A stretch of 64,000 bases of DNA from Aurantiochytrium sp. KH105 (GCA_003116975.1 BGKB01000086.1:124001-188000), one strand, 5' to 3'; counted from the stretch's first letter, positions 29,733 through 41,688 are shown. Notes: a model not told the origin generated them from the letters alone. Program-made: numbers and translations.

Positions 29733-32700
29733 CTACATCTTGATGCTATCGACGCGCTTGTACTGATCAAGAATGAATTGTGGATACGGCACATTTGGCG
29801 CAGGTTTGTCGAGAGGCCACGCAATCGGCACGCGCGGCAGGTCTGTGAGCTTACATCGGATAAAGCCCGTGCGCGTCGCCATGGCGAGCCATTCGCGCAG
29901 CACTGCATCGCTTCCCGAGGGCTCGAAGCTTTGACCCCAGGCCGCAGCGGAGAACGAAATTGCGGAAGGAAGTTGCGTCTCTGCACCGCTCTGCTTGACC
30001 GTGTAATTTGGAGTGAAGCGGTACTGGCGCGATGGCACGACAATGTCCTCATTTGACACCACAACTGCCGATGTGGGAGGCGCGACGTCGTCGCTCGAGT
30101 CCGTAAAGTTGATTGTAAGCTCTGCGGGTGAACAAATCTCCCCCGGTCGGTTTGCAGAAGCCGTGCACATGTAGACGACCTTGTCACTCGAGGTGATGGC
30201 ATCGAGTGCACGGACGTCGTTGAATTCTGTTCGCACTCGCGCCGGGAGCACCCAGCTTCGCGCAAGACCATCCACGCTGCACGATGCCAAGAGAGTCGGA
30301 TGCAGACGCGGGTTGATTGCCGTGGCCGTGACAGCATCGCGGTGCACTCGAGCGCGACGGAGCGCGCCGTCCTGGAGAGACAAAAAGGACACCTGACCAA
30401 TGTCGTCACCAATGACGACAAAATCGCTGTTAGCAGGCCACTCGACTGTTTGCAGGTTGACCCCGCTGGTGATTGACTTTTCCACGACTGGCTGGTGAGG
30501 CAATCGCAGGTCCCAGATACGCAAAAAGCGGTCGCGAGAAATAGTGACGACTAGATGTTCGTTCTCTGAGCTGCAAGCCATGTCAATGATGCTGCGCGAG
30601 GCTGCCGTCTTTCGCGGTCCCTCGTCCATGATGCTCATCTCACTTGCAAGCAGGGTGAGACGCTGGTGCACGGTGGCTGGAAGAGCACCAGTGCTAATTC
30701 CCTTGAGGTCCCAGACGGCGACAGATCCGTCAGAAAGTCCACACAGGAGAGTGTCCCAAGGTTCCTGCCGTGACCACTGCACACAGGTGCAAGTTGCTGC
30801 AAAGGTGGGCGCCGTGGGATCCGTGCTGCCGCTGCTATCGTCAGCAAAGTCGTACGAGAAAACCGTAAGGGCCTTGGCATCAAAGACGGTGGCCGTCGGC
30901 TTGCCTCCCGCGGGGTGCTGCAGCGAAGACGGTACGGGCATGGTCAAGACGGAAACGGAGCCGTCGGCTGTGGCAATCGCCAAGAGGCCGAGGCGATCCT
31001 TGTCGACAGCCTTGGTCGACTTGGTCATAGGGCACCACTGCAGCGCAAGGACAGAGCCGCACTTTGGATCGAGGCGGACGCAATATGCAAGAGTTGCCGC
31101 TCCAACTGCGCGTAGCGACCAGAGCTGAATGGTATTTGTCTCTGGGCGTTGTGACGGCGGCGCACCAAGCACATCGAGCGTCTCATAGCTGTCGGCTGTA
31201 CCTACTGCTAAAAGTGAGGCCTGGGCAGGCTTTGGGCCTGCGGCAGGGCAAAAGTCCATGGCGGTGACGCGGCCGCCAGCATTGATCCAAACGTCGTTGG
31301 TTCGCTGTTGCGCCACGGCGGGGAAAACGTCACTCTTTGTGGCAGAGTGCAAGGGCATCAGGTTAATCCCGACGCCGGGAAGCGCGGTCTGGCAGATGCG
31401 ACGGCTCGTCTCGTTGTCCATGTCCGTGTAGTCGAACTCGATGGCGTCGACCAGGATTTGCAAGGTTTGCCCGCGATTGCAAAGTGTTTGCCACACGGCG
31501 GCAGACTCTTCGGGACCGATTGGTGCAAGATTCTCAGGGAGGGCCCAGGATGCCAATACCGCATTGGAGGGATTTGCTCCGGCGTTGACATCCCAGGTGT
31601 AGAACTCGACGAGGTCGAGAACCTGGGTAGGTTGCGGGTTGTTGTAGGCACCGACACGGCGTGATGGCGCTTTGGCGGGGTTGACGATTGGCCTGCGCGC
31701 AGCATCGATGCGATCGCGAGCCTGTTGCAGCTGCGCGACGTGCGACTGCGAGTGCATGGAACTTCCAGGATAGTTGTGCGCCAGTCGCTCGGCGTGCTGC
31801 TGGGGATTGTACATTTGCTGTTGCTGTTGCTGCTGCTGGTGCCGCTGCTGCGCTTGCAATTGCGCGTAGTACTGTTGTTGTTGTTGCTGCTGCTGTTGCT
31901 GCTGTTGTCGAAGACGCTCTTGTTGTAGCCGTAGTTGTTCTTGTTGTTGCTGATAGAGCTGGTGCTGCCGTTGCTGTTGATACTGCTGGTGCTGCTGTTG
32001 CTGTTGGTACTGTTGATACTGCTGCGTGTGCTGCTGCTGATGTTGTTGCTGATGCGGGCTCGCATACGCTTGATGACTGTGCGCAGGCGCCTGGGGTGAG
32101 TGCTGCTGATGCTGCTGCTGATGTTGCTGCGAGCCGTAGGGAGATTGGGAGGCATGGTGCTGCTGATGCATCGACGTGTAGGCGGGTGCTTGTTGAGGCT
32201 GCGATACCTGATATGGGTCATATTGTTGCGCTTGCGCTTGCTTGCGCGGAGTCGGCTTAGAGCAGACGCGGTTGTTGCGATGGTACTTGAGGGCACCGAG
32301 TGTTCCGAGCTCCTTGCCGCATTCGTCGCACCGGTAGCGACTTTCGGGAATGGGCAGGTTTCCGGAAGATGTTGCAACACCTGCGCCCGCGTTGGCAATT
32401 CCCGAATTGCGCACCGCGGCGAGAGAGTTTGCGAGAGCTACAAGGTGAGGGTTGGCCTGTTTCACAGACTCTGCTTTGAGACAGACAAAGTGGTCGAGAT
32501 GATACTTGATGGCCTTGGTGGTGGTCATGAGCTTGCCACAGCGACGACACTGATACTTGTTTCCATCAACGATGGCCATGTCTTGTCTTCTTTGGGCGAC
32601 AAGATCAACGGGCTGATTGTTCGCGGGCATAGCATTGTCATGCATCTGTTGCGAGTAGGCGACCTGACTCACGGGCGAGGACATGGAGGCGCTGCTCGAG

Positions 32701-32812
32701 CTGCTCCTCTGCGTTCGTTGGGCTTGGCCTCGCATGATCATTTGTCTCGTGAGCTCCTCGCTTCCGCTTAGAGACTGTAGTCCTGGAATCGAAGGTAGCT
32801 GCGAAAGCGCGC

Positions 32813-32865
<53 letters not shown>

Positions 32866-32918
32866 TGTTGTTGTTGTTGCTGCTGCTGCTGGTACGCGTG
32901 CTGATCCCGAGCGTCCAT
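29733..32918 (-). CDS. C2HC zinc-finger / Gln-rich / WD40 protein, possibly TFIIIC (GTF3C2-like)
   Basis: 1061 residues. A run of 26 Gln follows the first nine residues. Two near-identical fingers follow (about 119-144 and 193-218), each C-x2-C-x12-H-x5-C within a GK...K-Y-H pattern. A Gln/His-rich low-complexity region runs to about 440. The C-terminal half (about 470-1061) is a WD40-like propeller with blocks such as AGGRVTAMDFCP, NTIQLWSL, LLAIATADGSVSVL, GLSDGSVAVWDL and RFLRIWDLRLP. The GGxVxAMDFCP...IQLWSL arrangement recalls TFIIIC subunit GTF3C2/TFC6, suggesting an RNA polymerase III factor; this is only a moderate resemblance. The fingers suggest DNA binding. ATG 32918 opens MDARDQ; upstream in-frame sequence is basic and repeat-derived. 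Confidence 0.6.
32814..32891. repeat. (CAG/CAA)n microsatellite coding for 26 Gln
   Basis: A CTG/TTG run on the plus strand, read on the minus strand as an uninterrupted poly-Gln near the N-terminus of the finger/WD40 protein. Mixed CAG and CAA codons are used. Confidence 0.95.
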
Positions 32919-34857
32919 GGTTTCTCTATGTTGACGACGAAGACGCAATCGTCGTGCACTCTTTCCTTTGCTCTGGACGGGGGCTTGGTTTCGCTTGGTT
33001 TCGCTTTGTTTCGCTTCGCTTTGCCCTCCCCCCCACCCTTGCCACGCTCGCGCGCGGTGCCGCCACGAGCTCCAAGACACGTAGCAAGCCACGACAGTTG
33101 GCTTGTTGAGGAAATGAAATGAATCGAAGGGAGAGACGAGGGGAAAAATAAATAAATAGATGGGGTGGTGGGTAGCCCAGGATAAGATGAAGATTTCAGG
33201 ATTTACCTAACTTGCTGTTGCTTGAATGTGGGTCGTAGCAGGGGTCGGTCGGTCTTCTGTGGCCGCCCGCCGGGCATGAGGAATATATCGTTCGTAGCAT
33301 GCATGCTAGCTCAAGTTTATGCCGTAGCGCAGCTTTGGACGCGTGTTAGGTTGTTTTCCCGTTGCACTCCAAATAGCACCCATGTGAAAATATCGCCATT
33401 GTTACAGATGAACTTATAGTTGAACAAGCAGCAGCTCGTAAGCGAAAAACCAGAGCCTACATAGACTTGCTTTTGGGGCTGGGTCATGTTGGAATATTGC
33501 CTCTGTACGGAGAAGGTCAGCAAGATCACGCACACACACACAAACAGCTTTCTTTTAATAAAAATTGTCATTGCTCCAAAGCATTCATTTCTTTTTGATA
33601 TCGGAAAAGAGAAAGGACAAATACACGCTGCACTTTCACAGCATTGTGCTCTTCTTTCTGACGAAGATCATGGAGGTCGAGAGGCCGCACAGGCCTTCTC
33701 TACATTTGCGCACACATCTCCACGCACTCCTTGTTTATCACACGCTGCAGTTGCTGTTGCTGACGAAGACGACTCCCAAATTTCGTCCCTCCCTTTGCAT
33801 CAGCAGCAGAAACGTTCGGCACCCTGCGACTGCGAGCGAGACTCTCCGACACGAAACTGGGAATAAGCCAATGCGGCGAGTACGCGCATGCTCAAGTATT
33901 CTGCTTCAAAAAGCAGCCGCGTCTCCTTGCCGCGCCTTTCTTTGCACCGGCCGCGACGACAAAGGTATCTTACATCGCCAGCTTCCTCCTCCTCTTCCTC
34001 GGCCTTGCCTGCGTCCGCCGCGTGCGTCCAAGCCACGGCTGCGCAAGAAGTGCAGCACCTGCCGCAACACGATCTGCGCTCGCCGCTGTCGCGTCTCGCG
34101 CAGCGAGCCTCCGGGCACTCGTGGCGCTGCAGCCTTCCTCCCGCTCGCCGCAGCTGCTGCAGCTAGCTGCTGGCGGTGGCGTCCTTCGTGTCGTGGCATC
34201 ACACATCCCCATCATCACCATCACCACCATCATCCTCCATCCTCCATCACTCCAGCCGCCGTGCCCCAGCCTCTCCCGCCGGCTGCGCCCCTGCTGCACT
34301 GCGCTGCCGCCGGCCGTGCGTGCGTGCGGGCGGTCGGAGGGCGGGTTCCGACGCTCCTGCATCGAGGCCGTCCCGATCTGCGGTGCTCGCGTCGCAGGCG
34401 CAGAACACGGAATCAGGAAAGAAGGAAAGCGCGCAAGAAAGAAAGGCAGAAGAAAGAACGTTCTCCGCGTCGCGCCTGCTCGCGCCGCGGAAGCGTTCCG
34501 CCGCGGCTCGCGCAGAGAGACGGAGGCGCCGCAGGCAGACAGGCAGGCAGAGAGAGAGACGGGCAGAGCGAGAGACGAGACGAGACAGACGAGGCCAGAC
34601 GCCGAGCAAAACAAACGCGCAACCCGAGCGAGCGCACGCGACCCGAGCGAGCGCGGCAGCGGCGGAGACGGCGGCGGAAGGCGAGCGCGCGCGCGCACGA
34701 GCGGCGCGGAAGGAGGGCGGCGCGGGCGGAGCGGCGCGGAGGCGCGGCGAGGCGCGGCGACGTCGCCTCGGGCTGGCGGCCACGCCTTTTCCGGAGCTCG
34801 TCGGGATTAGATAGACCGAGCGCGGCGCGGGAAGCGGAGGCTGCGCGCCGAGGCACG
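32919..34857. other. Intergenic, divergent between finger/WD40 gene and NFS1
   Basis: About 1.9 kb without a supported gene. 33120-33600 is AT-richer and holds an AC repeat near 33531-33543. 34400-34857 is extremely GC- and purine-rich and is the NFS1 leader. The frame in phase with NFS1 is open for about 431 codons upstream of its ATG, but the translation is Arg/Ser/Pro-rich without conservation. Confidence 0.55.
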
Positions 34858-36240
34858 ATGAGCATGGCGCTCGTGAAGAGGACGGCGACGCCGCTGGCGC
34901 GGGCGGCGGGGCGCGCGGCGCCGCGGCTGGCGGCGGCGATGTCGACGACGATGGAGACGTCGACGGTGCCGCCGTCCGCGACGGTGCTGGACGACTCGAA
35001 GTTCTCGATCAAGGGACAGGCGCTGGAGGGCAGGCCCGCGTACCTGGACTTCCAGGCCACGACGCCCATGGACCCGCGCGTGGTGGACGCGATGCTGCCC
35101 TTCATGACGGACAACTTTGGCAACCCGCACTCGCGCACCCACGAGTACGGCTGGCTCGCGGAGCAGGCCGTCGAGCAGGCACGCGCCGATGTCGCCAAGG
35201 TGATCGGCGCCACCGCCAAGGAGATCGTCTTCACCTCGGGCGCGACAGAGGCCAACAACATGGCCATCAAGGGCGTGGCGCACTTTTACCGCAAGCGCAA
35301 GAACCACATTATCACCACGCAGACCGAGCACAAGTGCGTGCTCGACTCGTGCCGCGTGCTCGAGAGCGAGGGCTTCGAGGTGACCTACCTCCCCGTGCAG
35401 GAGAATGGCCTTTTGGACCCGCAGCTTCTCAAAGACACCATCCGCAAAGAGACCTCGATCGTTTCTGTCATGGGTGTAAACAACGAGATTGGCGTCGTTC
35501 AGCCTCTCAAGGAGATTGGCGAGATCTGCCGTGCCAACAAGACCTTTTTCCACACGGACATTGCCCAGATGTTCGGCAAGATGCCCATTAACGCTGATGA
35601 GATCAAGGCCGACCTCATGTCGATCTCGGGCCACAAGATTTACGGCCCCAAGGGCATTGGCGCCCTCTATGTGCGCCGTCGCCCCCGCGTGCGTCTCGAG
35701 CCGGTCATCAACGGCGGTGGCCAGGAGCGCGGTCTGCGCAGCGGCACGCTCTCGCCCCCCCTCGTGGTCGGTCTCGGCGCTGCGGCCCGTGTGGCCATGG
35801 AGGAGATGGAGAACGACGAGCGCTGGGTGCGCTTCCTCAGCGATCGCCTGTACGACGGCATCACCTCGCAGCTTGACCAGGTCATTCTCAATGGTGACCG
35901 CGAGCACCGCTACCCGGGCAACCTGAACCTCTCGTTCGCCTACGTCGAGGGCGAGTCTCTGCTCATGGCCCTCAAGAACATTGCTGTTTCCTCGGGATCC
36001 GCGTGCACGTCGGCTTCCCTCGAGCCTTCGTACGTTCTGCGCGCTATTGGCGTCGACGAGGAGCTGGCACACACCTCGATTCGCTTCGGCCTTGGCCGCT
36101 TTACCACCGTTGAGGAAGTCGACATGGCCGTCGACCTCTGTGTCAAGCATGTCAGCCGATTGCGTGAGATGTCCCCGCTCTGGGAGATGGTTCAGGAGGG
36201 CATCGACCTCAAGTCCATCAAGTGGAGCCAGGATCACTAA
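34858..36240 (+). CDS. NFS1: Cysteine desulfurase, mitochondrial (NFS1)
   Basis: 460 residues. This class V PLP aminotransferase converts L-cysteine to L-alanine plus a protein persulfide for Fe-S cluster assembly. An Arg/Ala-rich N-terminus (about 1-30, no acidic residues) looks like a mitochondrial presequence. [12 protein letters not shown] opens the mature enzyme. [10 protein letters not shown] carries the PLP-stacking His. [10 protein letters not shown] gives the PLP Schiff-base lysine K260, and SSGSACTS gives catalytic C383 on the mobile loop. The C-terminus is the full eukaryotic NFS1/IscS type, as needed for ISD11 and ISCU contact. Start ATG 34858 has a second ATG two codons later. 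The strong G/C third-position bias implies high expression. Confidence 0.95.
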   Translation: MSMALVKRTATPLARAAGRAAPRLAAAMSTTMETSTVPPSATVLDDSKFSIKGQALEGRPAYLDFQATTPMDPRVVDAMLPFMTDNFGNPHSRTHEYGWLAEQAVEQARADVAKVIGATAKEIVFTSGATEANNMAIKGVAHFYRKRKNHIITTQTEHKCVLDSCRVLESEGFEVTYLPVQENGLLDPQLLKDTIRKETSIVSVMGVNNEIGVVQPLKEIGEICRANKTFFHTDIAQMFGKMPINADEIKADLMSISGHKIYGPKGIGALYVRRRPRVRLEPVINGGGQERGLRSGTLSPPLVVGLGAAARVAMEEMENDERWVRFLSDRLYDGITSQLDQVILNGDREHRYPGNLNLSFAYVEGESLLMALKNIAVSSGSACTSASLEPSYVLRAIGVDEELAHTSIRFGLGRFTTVEEVDMAVDLCVKHVSRLREMSPLWEMVQEGIDLKSIKWSQDH

Positions 36241-37303
36241 GTGAAGATTGCCGTCTTGGTTGGACACGAATCGAAAGGCACCGCGTCGAAAGACTTGTTG
36301 TGAATTCGTTCTGACCTGCTATCGAATCGGGAGAGATTGACCTACGCATGTGGTCGTCATTATTGTGCCAGATTGCGCGTGGTCGTTCCTTTTCGCTGGT
36401 GGATAAAGAAAGGCTTTTTTTTGCCGTCCAGTTTTGGGCTTGGGAATAATACCCTTTCCCAACCCCACCCCTTCAACTATCCAATTTTTTTTATCTTGCA
36501 ACAACCAAAGTAGCTTTGCAAGAAGAACAGAAGAAAGAAGTAAGAATATCGTGATAATGCGAGAGAATGCTGCTTTGCCGGAGAACTTGTGGCGCACCCT
36601 ACTCCTACTTTGACGAGAACCCCATCGTGCCTGCCAGAATTTGATGATCTGCTGAGAAGCAATTTTCGGTCATGGCAAGGGATGAAGCTTAGTTGCTATG
36701 GGCCTAGTTTCGAACCAGGCCTTGGTAAGGAGGTAGGTTCTTCTAGCTAATATTTCGGCACCTTGAGCCCTCGGAAACTAGCCCATCTCAAAGGAGACTC
36801 TGCTTTTGGCCGAGCAAAAACGTTAATACCTGTCACACGAATTTGAAAAAGTCCTATTAGGCCTAATCACGGGGCAGATCCATTCAGCGAGTTTCCGAGC
36901 AAACTTGCTGGAGAAGCTAGGTGCGCCGCACAAACCTTTTTACCGAATTCCGAAGTCAAACAAGGTAGGCTATGACCAAGTAGGCCAAAGCTTCTTACTC
37001 CTTTTACCATGGGGCTTAGTTGCCGCGCTTCAGTGAAGAACCTTGATTTCTAGATAAAATGAAAAATAAGAAAAGATAAAAGAGACGTGGACGTTTTTTT
37101 CTCCATTTCCTTTCCATGAAAAGACCTTTCCTGTCACAGCTTTTTTGAAGGCAACTGCCGTGATCGAACTTGTTGATGATGACCTACTGCAGGCTAGCAA
37201 GTTCAGGCTTAATTTAACCAAGCTTGCGCGTCGCAAGACGCACGTGACACATTTATCAAAGTTGAAACAAATTGACAGCAAGGCTCTACCTACCTATACC
37301 TAC
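36241..37303. other. Intergenic between convergent NFS1 and anoctamin genes
   Basis: About 1 kb, AT-richer than the rest. No gene, rRNA or folded tRNA was found. It contains a near-perfect 21-bp palindrome (36701-36721), a 12-bp perfect palindrome ATTAGGCCTAAT (36856-36867) and a short CTAC-type repeat at the anoctamin 3' end. Confidence 0.55.
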
Positions 37304-40168
37304 CTACATGTTGAGGAAGCGGCGGAACTCGTTCAGTGTGATGGTACCGTCACCATCAACATCCAGAGAGTTAACGAGAATGGTAAGCTCGTAGCGAGAA
37401 AGGTGCTCGCCGAGCGGGGTAGCCAAGAGCGCCTTGCGCAGCTCCTTAAGCGACAAAGTCTTGTTGTTGTTGGTATCAGCCTCCTGGAAGATGTCCTCGA
37501 TAGTGCTGTCCGGCATTGAAGTTCGAATGAGCTCGGAGGTGCGGGTAGTGAGCTGGAGAATGAAAGGATCGACATTCTCGATGGTGCGAGCGACAGTGTA
37601 TTTGCGAGAAAGTCGCTTGAGCTCAGCCTCCGTAAGAGCTTCATCGTCGGGCTCCTGCATAAAGACCTTGCGCGTGATAAACTCCTGGCGCTTGAGCTGG
37701 ATCGCGACCTCGACAGGAACGTCGGGCACCATAAAGTCAATGATGACCTTGAGGGTAAGCACGGCACCGACAAAGAGGACCCAGAGCCAGACGCGACGGG
37801 CTTCCTCGTCTTCATCAAACTTGAGGATCGTGGACGAGAAGAGGATGACACTGGCGTTCGAAAGCACCGCGACAAAGCCCATGATGGAGAAGATCTTACG
37901 CCAGGTGCCGATATCCTCGGCGACCTCGAGGGCGGGGCGACGGCTGAGAATGCAGACCTTGTAGGAGTCAACACGGACCTCGATAAAGTTGTTGATGAGG
38001 GCAAGAAGCGGCGCAATGGGGAAGGCAGCAACGAAAAGCGAGACGTAGCCAAACTGGATAGCCAGCTCAAGGTAGTCATCAAAGGGGGACTCGTAGAACT
38101 TGAGGTAGAACTGGTACTCTACCGGGGACTTCATGCGCTGGCGCACGGCCATGTTCTCCAAGTCAATGTCGATTTTCTCCTCGTCATCTTCTGCCACATC
38201 GACGGACTGCTTGTGGACGCCAAGGGCATTGCCCATCTCGTCGAAGCCGGCCTGCATATCGTCGGCGGCCTGCTTGGCCTTCTTGGCAATAGCCTTGGCG
38301 TGCGCACGAATGTCGAGAATTTTCTTCACATAGGCCATGATGATAGGGATACCGACCTCCTGGATGTTGTTGACGAAGATCTGCGTGCCAAAGATAATAA
38401 AGAGCGAGTACGCGAGCGAGCCGTAGCAAACGTCGGCGTTGACAATCAGCTCCTTTTCGTCATCCGTGGCGGCGTTGGCGAGCAATTCCTCGGCCGAAGC
38501 TACGCAAAGTTGGGTGATGCCGAGAATGTCGCTGCCACTCTTGATGAAGGCAAAGTACGTGAGCGTAGCGTAAGAGTTGACAAAGGAAAAGACAAAAGTC
38601 TTGGTGATGAGAGCGTCTTCCCACTGAATGTTGGTGCGCCAGTTCTCCCAGTTCGTGAGCCAGCGCGCAACGAGCTTGTACACGTTACCGAGAATGAGAA
38701 TCACGACTGCGTTGACCACAAGAGCGAGCTGCGGGGCAACGGAAGCAGGAATAATGCCGGTGCTGAACTCTGTCGAAGATGCGACAACCTTGAGCACAAG
38801 AATGCCTGTAATGGCGGCAATGACGACGACAATGGACGCGGCAATGACAGACGCAGAGACAAAGAGCTTCGAGAACAGGCTGGTCTTGGAGTAGTACTCG
38901 ATCGGCTCGCCGTTGGTAGGGTCCGGGATAATATGCGTGGCCTTGAACTGTACGCGGTTGCTCGTCTCCTTTTCGTAGTTGCTCGTGCCCCATCGAAGAG
39001 CGAAGCGAGCTTCCTTGCGCTTCCAGAACTCGATGAGCACAGAGGCCCAGAGAGCGATGAAGAGGGCAAAGAAGGGCGCCTCGGGGACCTGGGTGTACAG
39101 CTCTGTCTCGTAGACCGTTTTGTTAAAGAGCTGACCGTTCTCCAGCGTGACGGTGACATTCGACGCGATGAGCTCGGCGGTTCCGGAACCAACAATGTTG
39201 AAGCTTCCAGTGTCTGCATTGAGCTGGATCATCTGGTGAATGAAGATGACGGTGCCAATTACGGCAGGCGGTACGAGCCAGAGCGTGTAGTGGCCAAGAA
39301 AGGCAAAGTAAAGCGCGATCTTCTCGCCTGCATAGTTGCGGATCTCCTCGAGGGGCTGCTGCCATGGCATTCGCGTGGGCTTGTTCCACTCCTCAAAGAG
39401 CTTGTCCGGGGTGAGCTCCTTTGACAAAGCGCGAGCAGTGCCGAGCTGCAGAGGGTACGACGCCAGGAGGACCTTTTTGTAGGTGAGCTTCTTGACGTCA
39501 AGGAAGGCGCCGGCAAGGCCATGCTCGGGATCCTTGAGCTTGGTGCGCGTGAGGATTTTACCCAAAAGCTTGATTCGATCGGCCGGACGGAGAATCGTGC
39601 CGTCTTCGTAGGTTTTGTAGACCTGGACGCCGTGCTCGTTGAGGATACGATGCTCCCAGGCGTCGTTGTAGCGGACGTGAATGTCCTTCCAGGGGCTCAG
39701 CGAGGTCTGCTGGCGAATGTACTTGGCAACCTGGGTCTGGTCCATGTCGTGCCACTGGTTGTCGATGCCCTTGTACTTGAACTCTCCTGGTACCTCGACC
39801 GAGGGCGGGAACGGAAAGTCGAGGTAGAGCGGGGCGCGTTGCGGCTCGGCGGTCTCGGCAATGATCTTGAGGTTCTTCTCATCGCACTTGAGCCTGTACT
39901 CTTGAATATCTGCCTCCTTGAGAAGGCGTCCGTCGGTGGCGCCGACCTTGCAGAAGATCTGGAGCTTGGTGCTGCTGTAGAAGAGGATGGTGTGCAGCCC
40001 TGCTGCGGCCAAGTCTCCGAGGATGGCCTCCCGCGCGGCCTCGATTTCCTCTGCCTTTTTGCCCGAGGGCACCGGGAACACGAGGCAATACAGCCACGAG
40101 ATGCCATCCACGCGATCGGCCTCGACGTCCTCCTGCGACTTTAGGGGATCCTCATCCTTGTCGCCCAT
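37304..40168 (-). CDS. Anoctamin (TMEM16) family protein with C-terminal EF-hand pair
   Basis: 954 residues. The cytoplasmic N-terminal dimerisation-like region (about 1-280) is followed by about ten membrane helices (about 290-840). The hallmark TM7-TM8 block includes DYLELAIQFGYVSLF and NNFIEVRVD. D698/E701 and E730/D734 occupy the positions of the Ca2+-binding acidic residues of TMEM16A (E702/E705/E734/D738), so Ca2+ gating is likely kept. TMEM16 proteins are Ca2+-activated chloride channels and/or lipid scramblases; which one applies cannot be told from sequence here. The C-terminus ends in two EF-hand loops, DTNNNKTLSLKE (898-909) and DVDGDGTITLNE (936-947). ATG 40168 (ACCATGG context) is preferred; the frame nine codons upstream begins at GTG. 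No intron is needed. Confidence 0.9.
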   Translation of the reverse strand: MGDKDEDPLKSQEDVEADRVDGISWLYCLVFPVPSGKKAEEIEAAREAILGDLAAAGLHTILFYSSTKLQIFCKVGATDGRLLKEADIQEYRLKCDEKNLKIIAETAEPQRAPLYLDFPFPPSVEVPGEFKYKGIDNQWHDMDQTQVAKYIRQQTSLSPWKDIHVRYNDAWEHRILNEHGVQVYKTYEDGTILRPADRIKLLGKILTRTKLKDPEHGLAGAFLDVKKLTYKKVLLASYPLQLGTARALSKELTPDKLFEEWNKPTRMPWQQPLEEIRNYAGEKIALYFAFLGHYTLWLVPPAVIGTVIFIHQMIQLNADTGSFNIVGSGTAELIASNVTVTLENGQLFNKTVYETELYTQVPEAPFFALFIALWASVLIEFWKRKEARFALRWGTSNYEKETSNRVQFKATHIIPDPTNGEPIEYYSKTSLFSKLFVSASVIAASIVVVIAAITGILVLKVVASSTEFSTGIIPASVAPQLALVVNAVVILILGNVYKLVARWLTNWENWRTNIQWEDALITKTFVFSFVNSYATLTYFAFIKSGSDILGITQLCVASAEELLANAATDDEKELIVNADVCYGSLAYSLFIIFGTQIFVNNIQEVGIPIIMAYVKKILDIRAHAKAIAKKAKQAADDMQAGFDEMGNALGVHKQSVDVAEDDEEKIDIDLENMAVRQRMKSPVEYQFYLKFYESPFDDYLELAIQFGYVSLFVAAFPIAPLLALINNFIEVRVDSYKVCILSRRPALEVAEDIGTWRKIFSIMGFVAVLSNASVILFSSTILKFDEDEEARRVWLWVLFVGAVLTLKVIIDFMVPDVPVEVAIQLKRQEFITRKVFMQEPDDEALTEAELKRLSRKYTVARTIENVDPFILQLTTRTSELIRTSMPDSTIEDIFQEADTNNNKTLSLKELRKALLATPLGEHLSRYELTILVNSLDVDGDGTITLNEFRRFLNM

Positions 40169-41688
40169 GGTGGTCTCCACCTTCAAGGTAGACACCTTGC
40201 TTTTCTCCTTTTACCCTCGCTCGCGGTCGGTCTGCGCGCGTGCCTCGTTCCCTGCGGCGACTTGCGCTGCGCTGTGCCCGGCTGGCCGCGTCCGCCTGCC
40301 TCCGAGTCTGCGTCCGTGTCTGCGTTCGCGTCGGCGAGCGCGCGGGCGAGGAGCCTCGACGCTCGGCGTCGCGCGCGAGCACGTGTGCGTTTCGGCTTTT
40401 GGGCTCTGCCGCCGCGCTGGACACGGGTGCCGCACTGGCGCGGGCGAGGGCGAAATGAATGAACAATGGAAGCGACACAACTGGACTTTCTGTTCCTCGC
40501 TTCGCTTTGTTGACTGCTGCGACGGCGACGAGGCAGGCCAGCACGTGCAGTGAGTGCACGCACGCCCGAGACCAGTTTTCCTGAAAGTTTTACTTACTTA
40601 CTTTACCTACTTTCCCGAAGGGCTTTCCTTTTTTTTTTCTTTTTTTTTACTTTCCTTTCCTTTCCATCCTCTCTTCCTCCGCCAGTCCCGCACCGGGTTA
40701 GTCTGCCCGACTTCGCCTCGCTTTGCTCCACTCTGCGCCGCTGTATTCTGCACTTCGTGATACCTTCCACGCACTTGCCCTGCTGGCTGGTTGCTTGCTT
40801 GCTTGCTTGCTGTTGCTTGGTTTTATTCATGCTTTGGTCGTGCGCGAGAATGGACGCGCGTGCAGTGTGCTCCCTCCCCCGCTATGACCCGCTAGAGGCT
40901 ACCTAGCCGGAGCTGGACATCGGCCATCGCACTCCAGTCGGCCTCGCGCCGAGATCGAGCTTGCAGCAGCCAGGAGACGCGAGGCCGCTCCCGGTGCCAG
41001 GAGAGGAGCATCCGCAGCCGCGCTCGTCCGCCGGCTGCAGCCTTGCAGGCGCGGGCAGCCAGCTACCATGCTCACTGCCAGCCACAGCCTGGCCGGCGGC
41101 AGCCGTCGCGATGCCTGCCGAGGCCGCAGCACGTGCCGCTAACCAACATTTTTTTGTTAAAGGTGTGTGTACACAGGACCACCTTAAGGCGCACAGAGCT
41201 CGAAAGGGCCCTGAAAGAGATGTTTAAGGCGAGGGACCAAGTAGGTTTTCGGCAACATAATCCACCACCTCGACCGCGATCTTTCGTTGCTTGACGCAGA
41301 CGCTGAAGTCTGCCTGTCACGGCGCTGGAGATGAAGCTGGAGCAGGAGCTGTTGCTGTGCGAGGCGCTGTCTGCCGTAAGTAAAAGTCTGCCCGTAGGCA
41401 GCAGCTCCAGTCTCTGGCTGGACTGTGCTCAGCAGCAGCTCGTCGACGGACGGTCAGGGGAGGTTATTAGGCCAACTTGCCTGCTGCTGCCGCAGCTGCT
41501 GCATGTCACACAGAGAAAAAGGTATGATTATCGCAGACAAGTCCGTGGCTGACAAGATGCATTTCACCATTTGTCGTTCATCGGAATAGGCCTTGGCCCT
41601 GTGTGAACTCGCTCGTTGAGTGAGCCGCTGCCTAACTGCTACCGGCTCCCATCGACGCATCGACGTTGTTCCCTCTCACGGTCCCATA

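Noticed and set aside
33565-34857. 431 extra codons in frame upstream of NFS1
   Set aside because: Open only because the DNA is GC-rich. The translation is basic, Pro/Ser/Arg-rich and unlike any NFS1 leader; the ATG at 34858 starts a proper presequence.
34807-36267. 486-codon frame antisense to NFS1
   Set aside because: A shadow caused by strong G/C third-position bias of the NFS1 strand; no family features.
36690-36790. Possible tRNA (TTCGAA with flanking pairing)
   Set aside because: The T-arm-like stem exists on the minus strand, but no matching acceptor stem, D-arm or anticodon arm could be folded at the right spacing.
38213-39424. 403-codon frame antisense to the anoctamin gene
   Set aside because: Mirror of biased codons; Arg/Glu/Val-rich with no domain, while the sense strand is a clear TMEM16.
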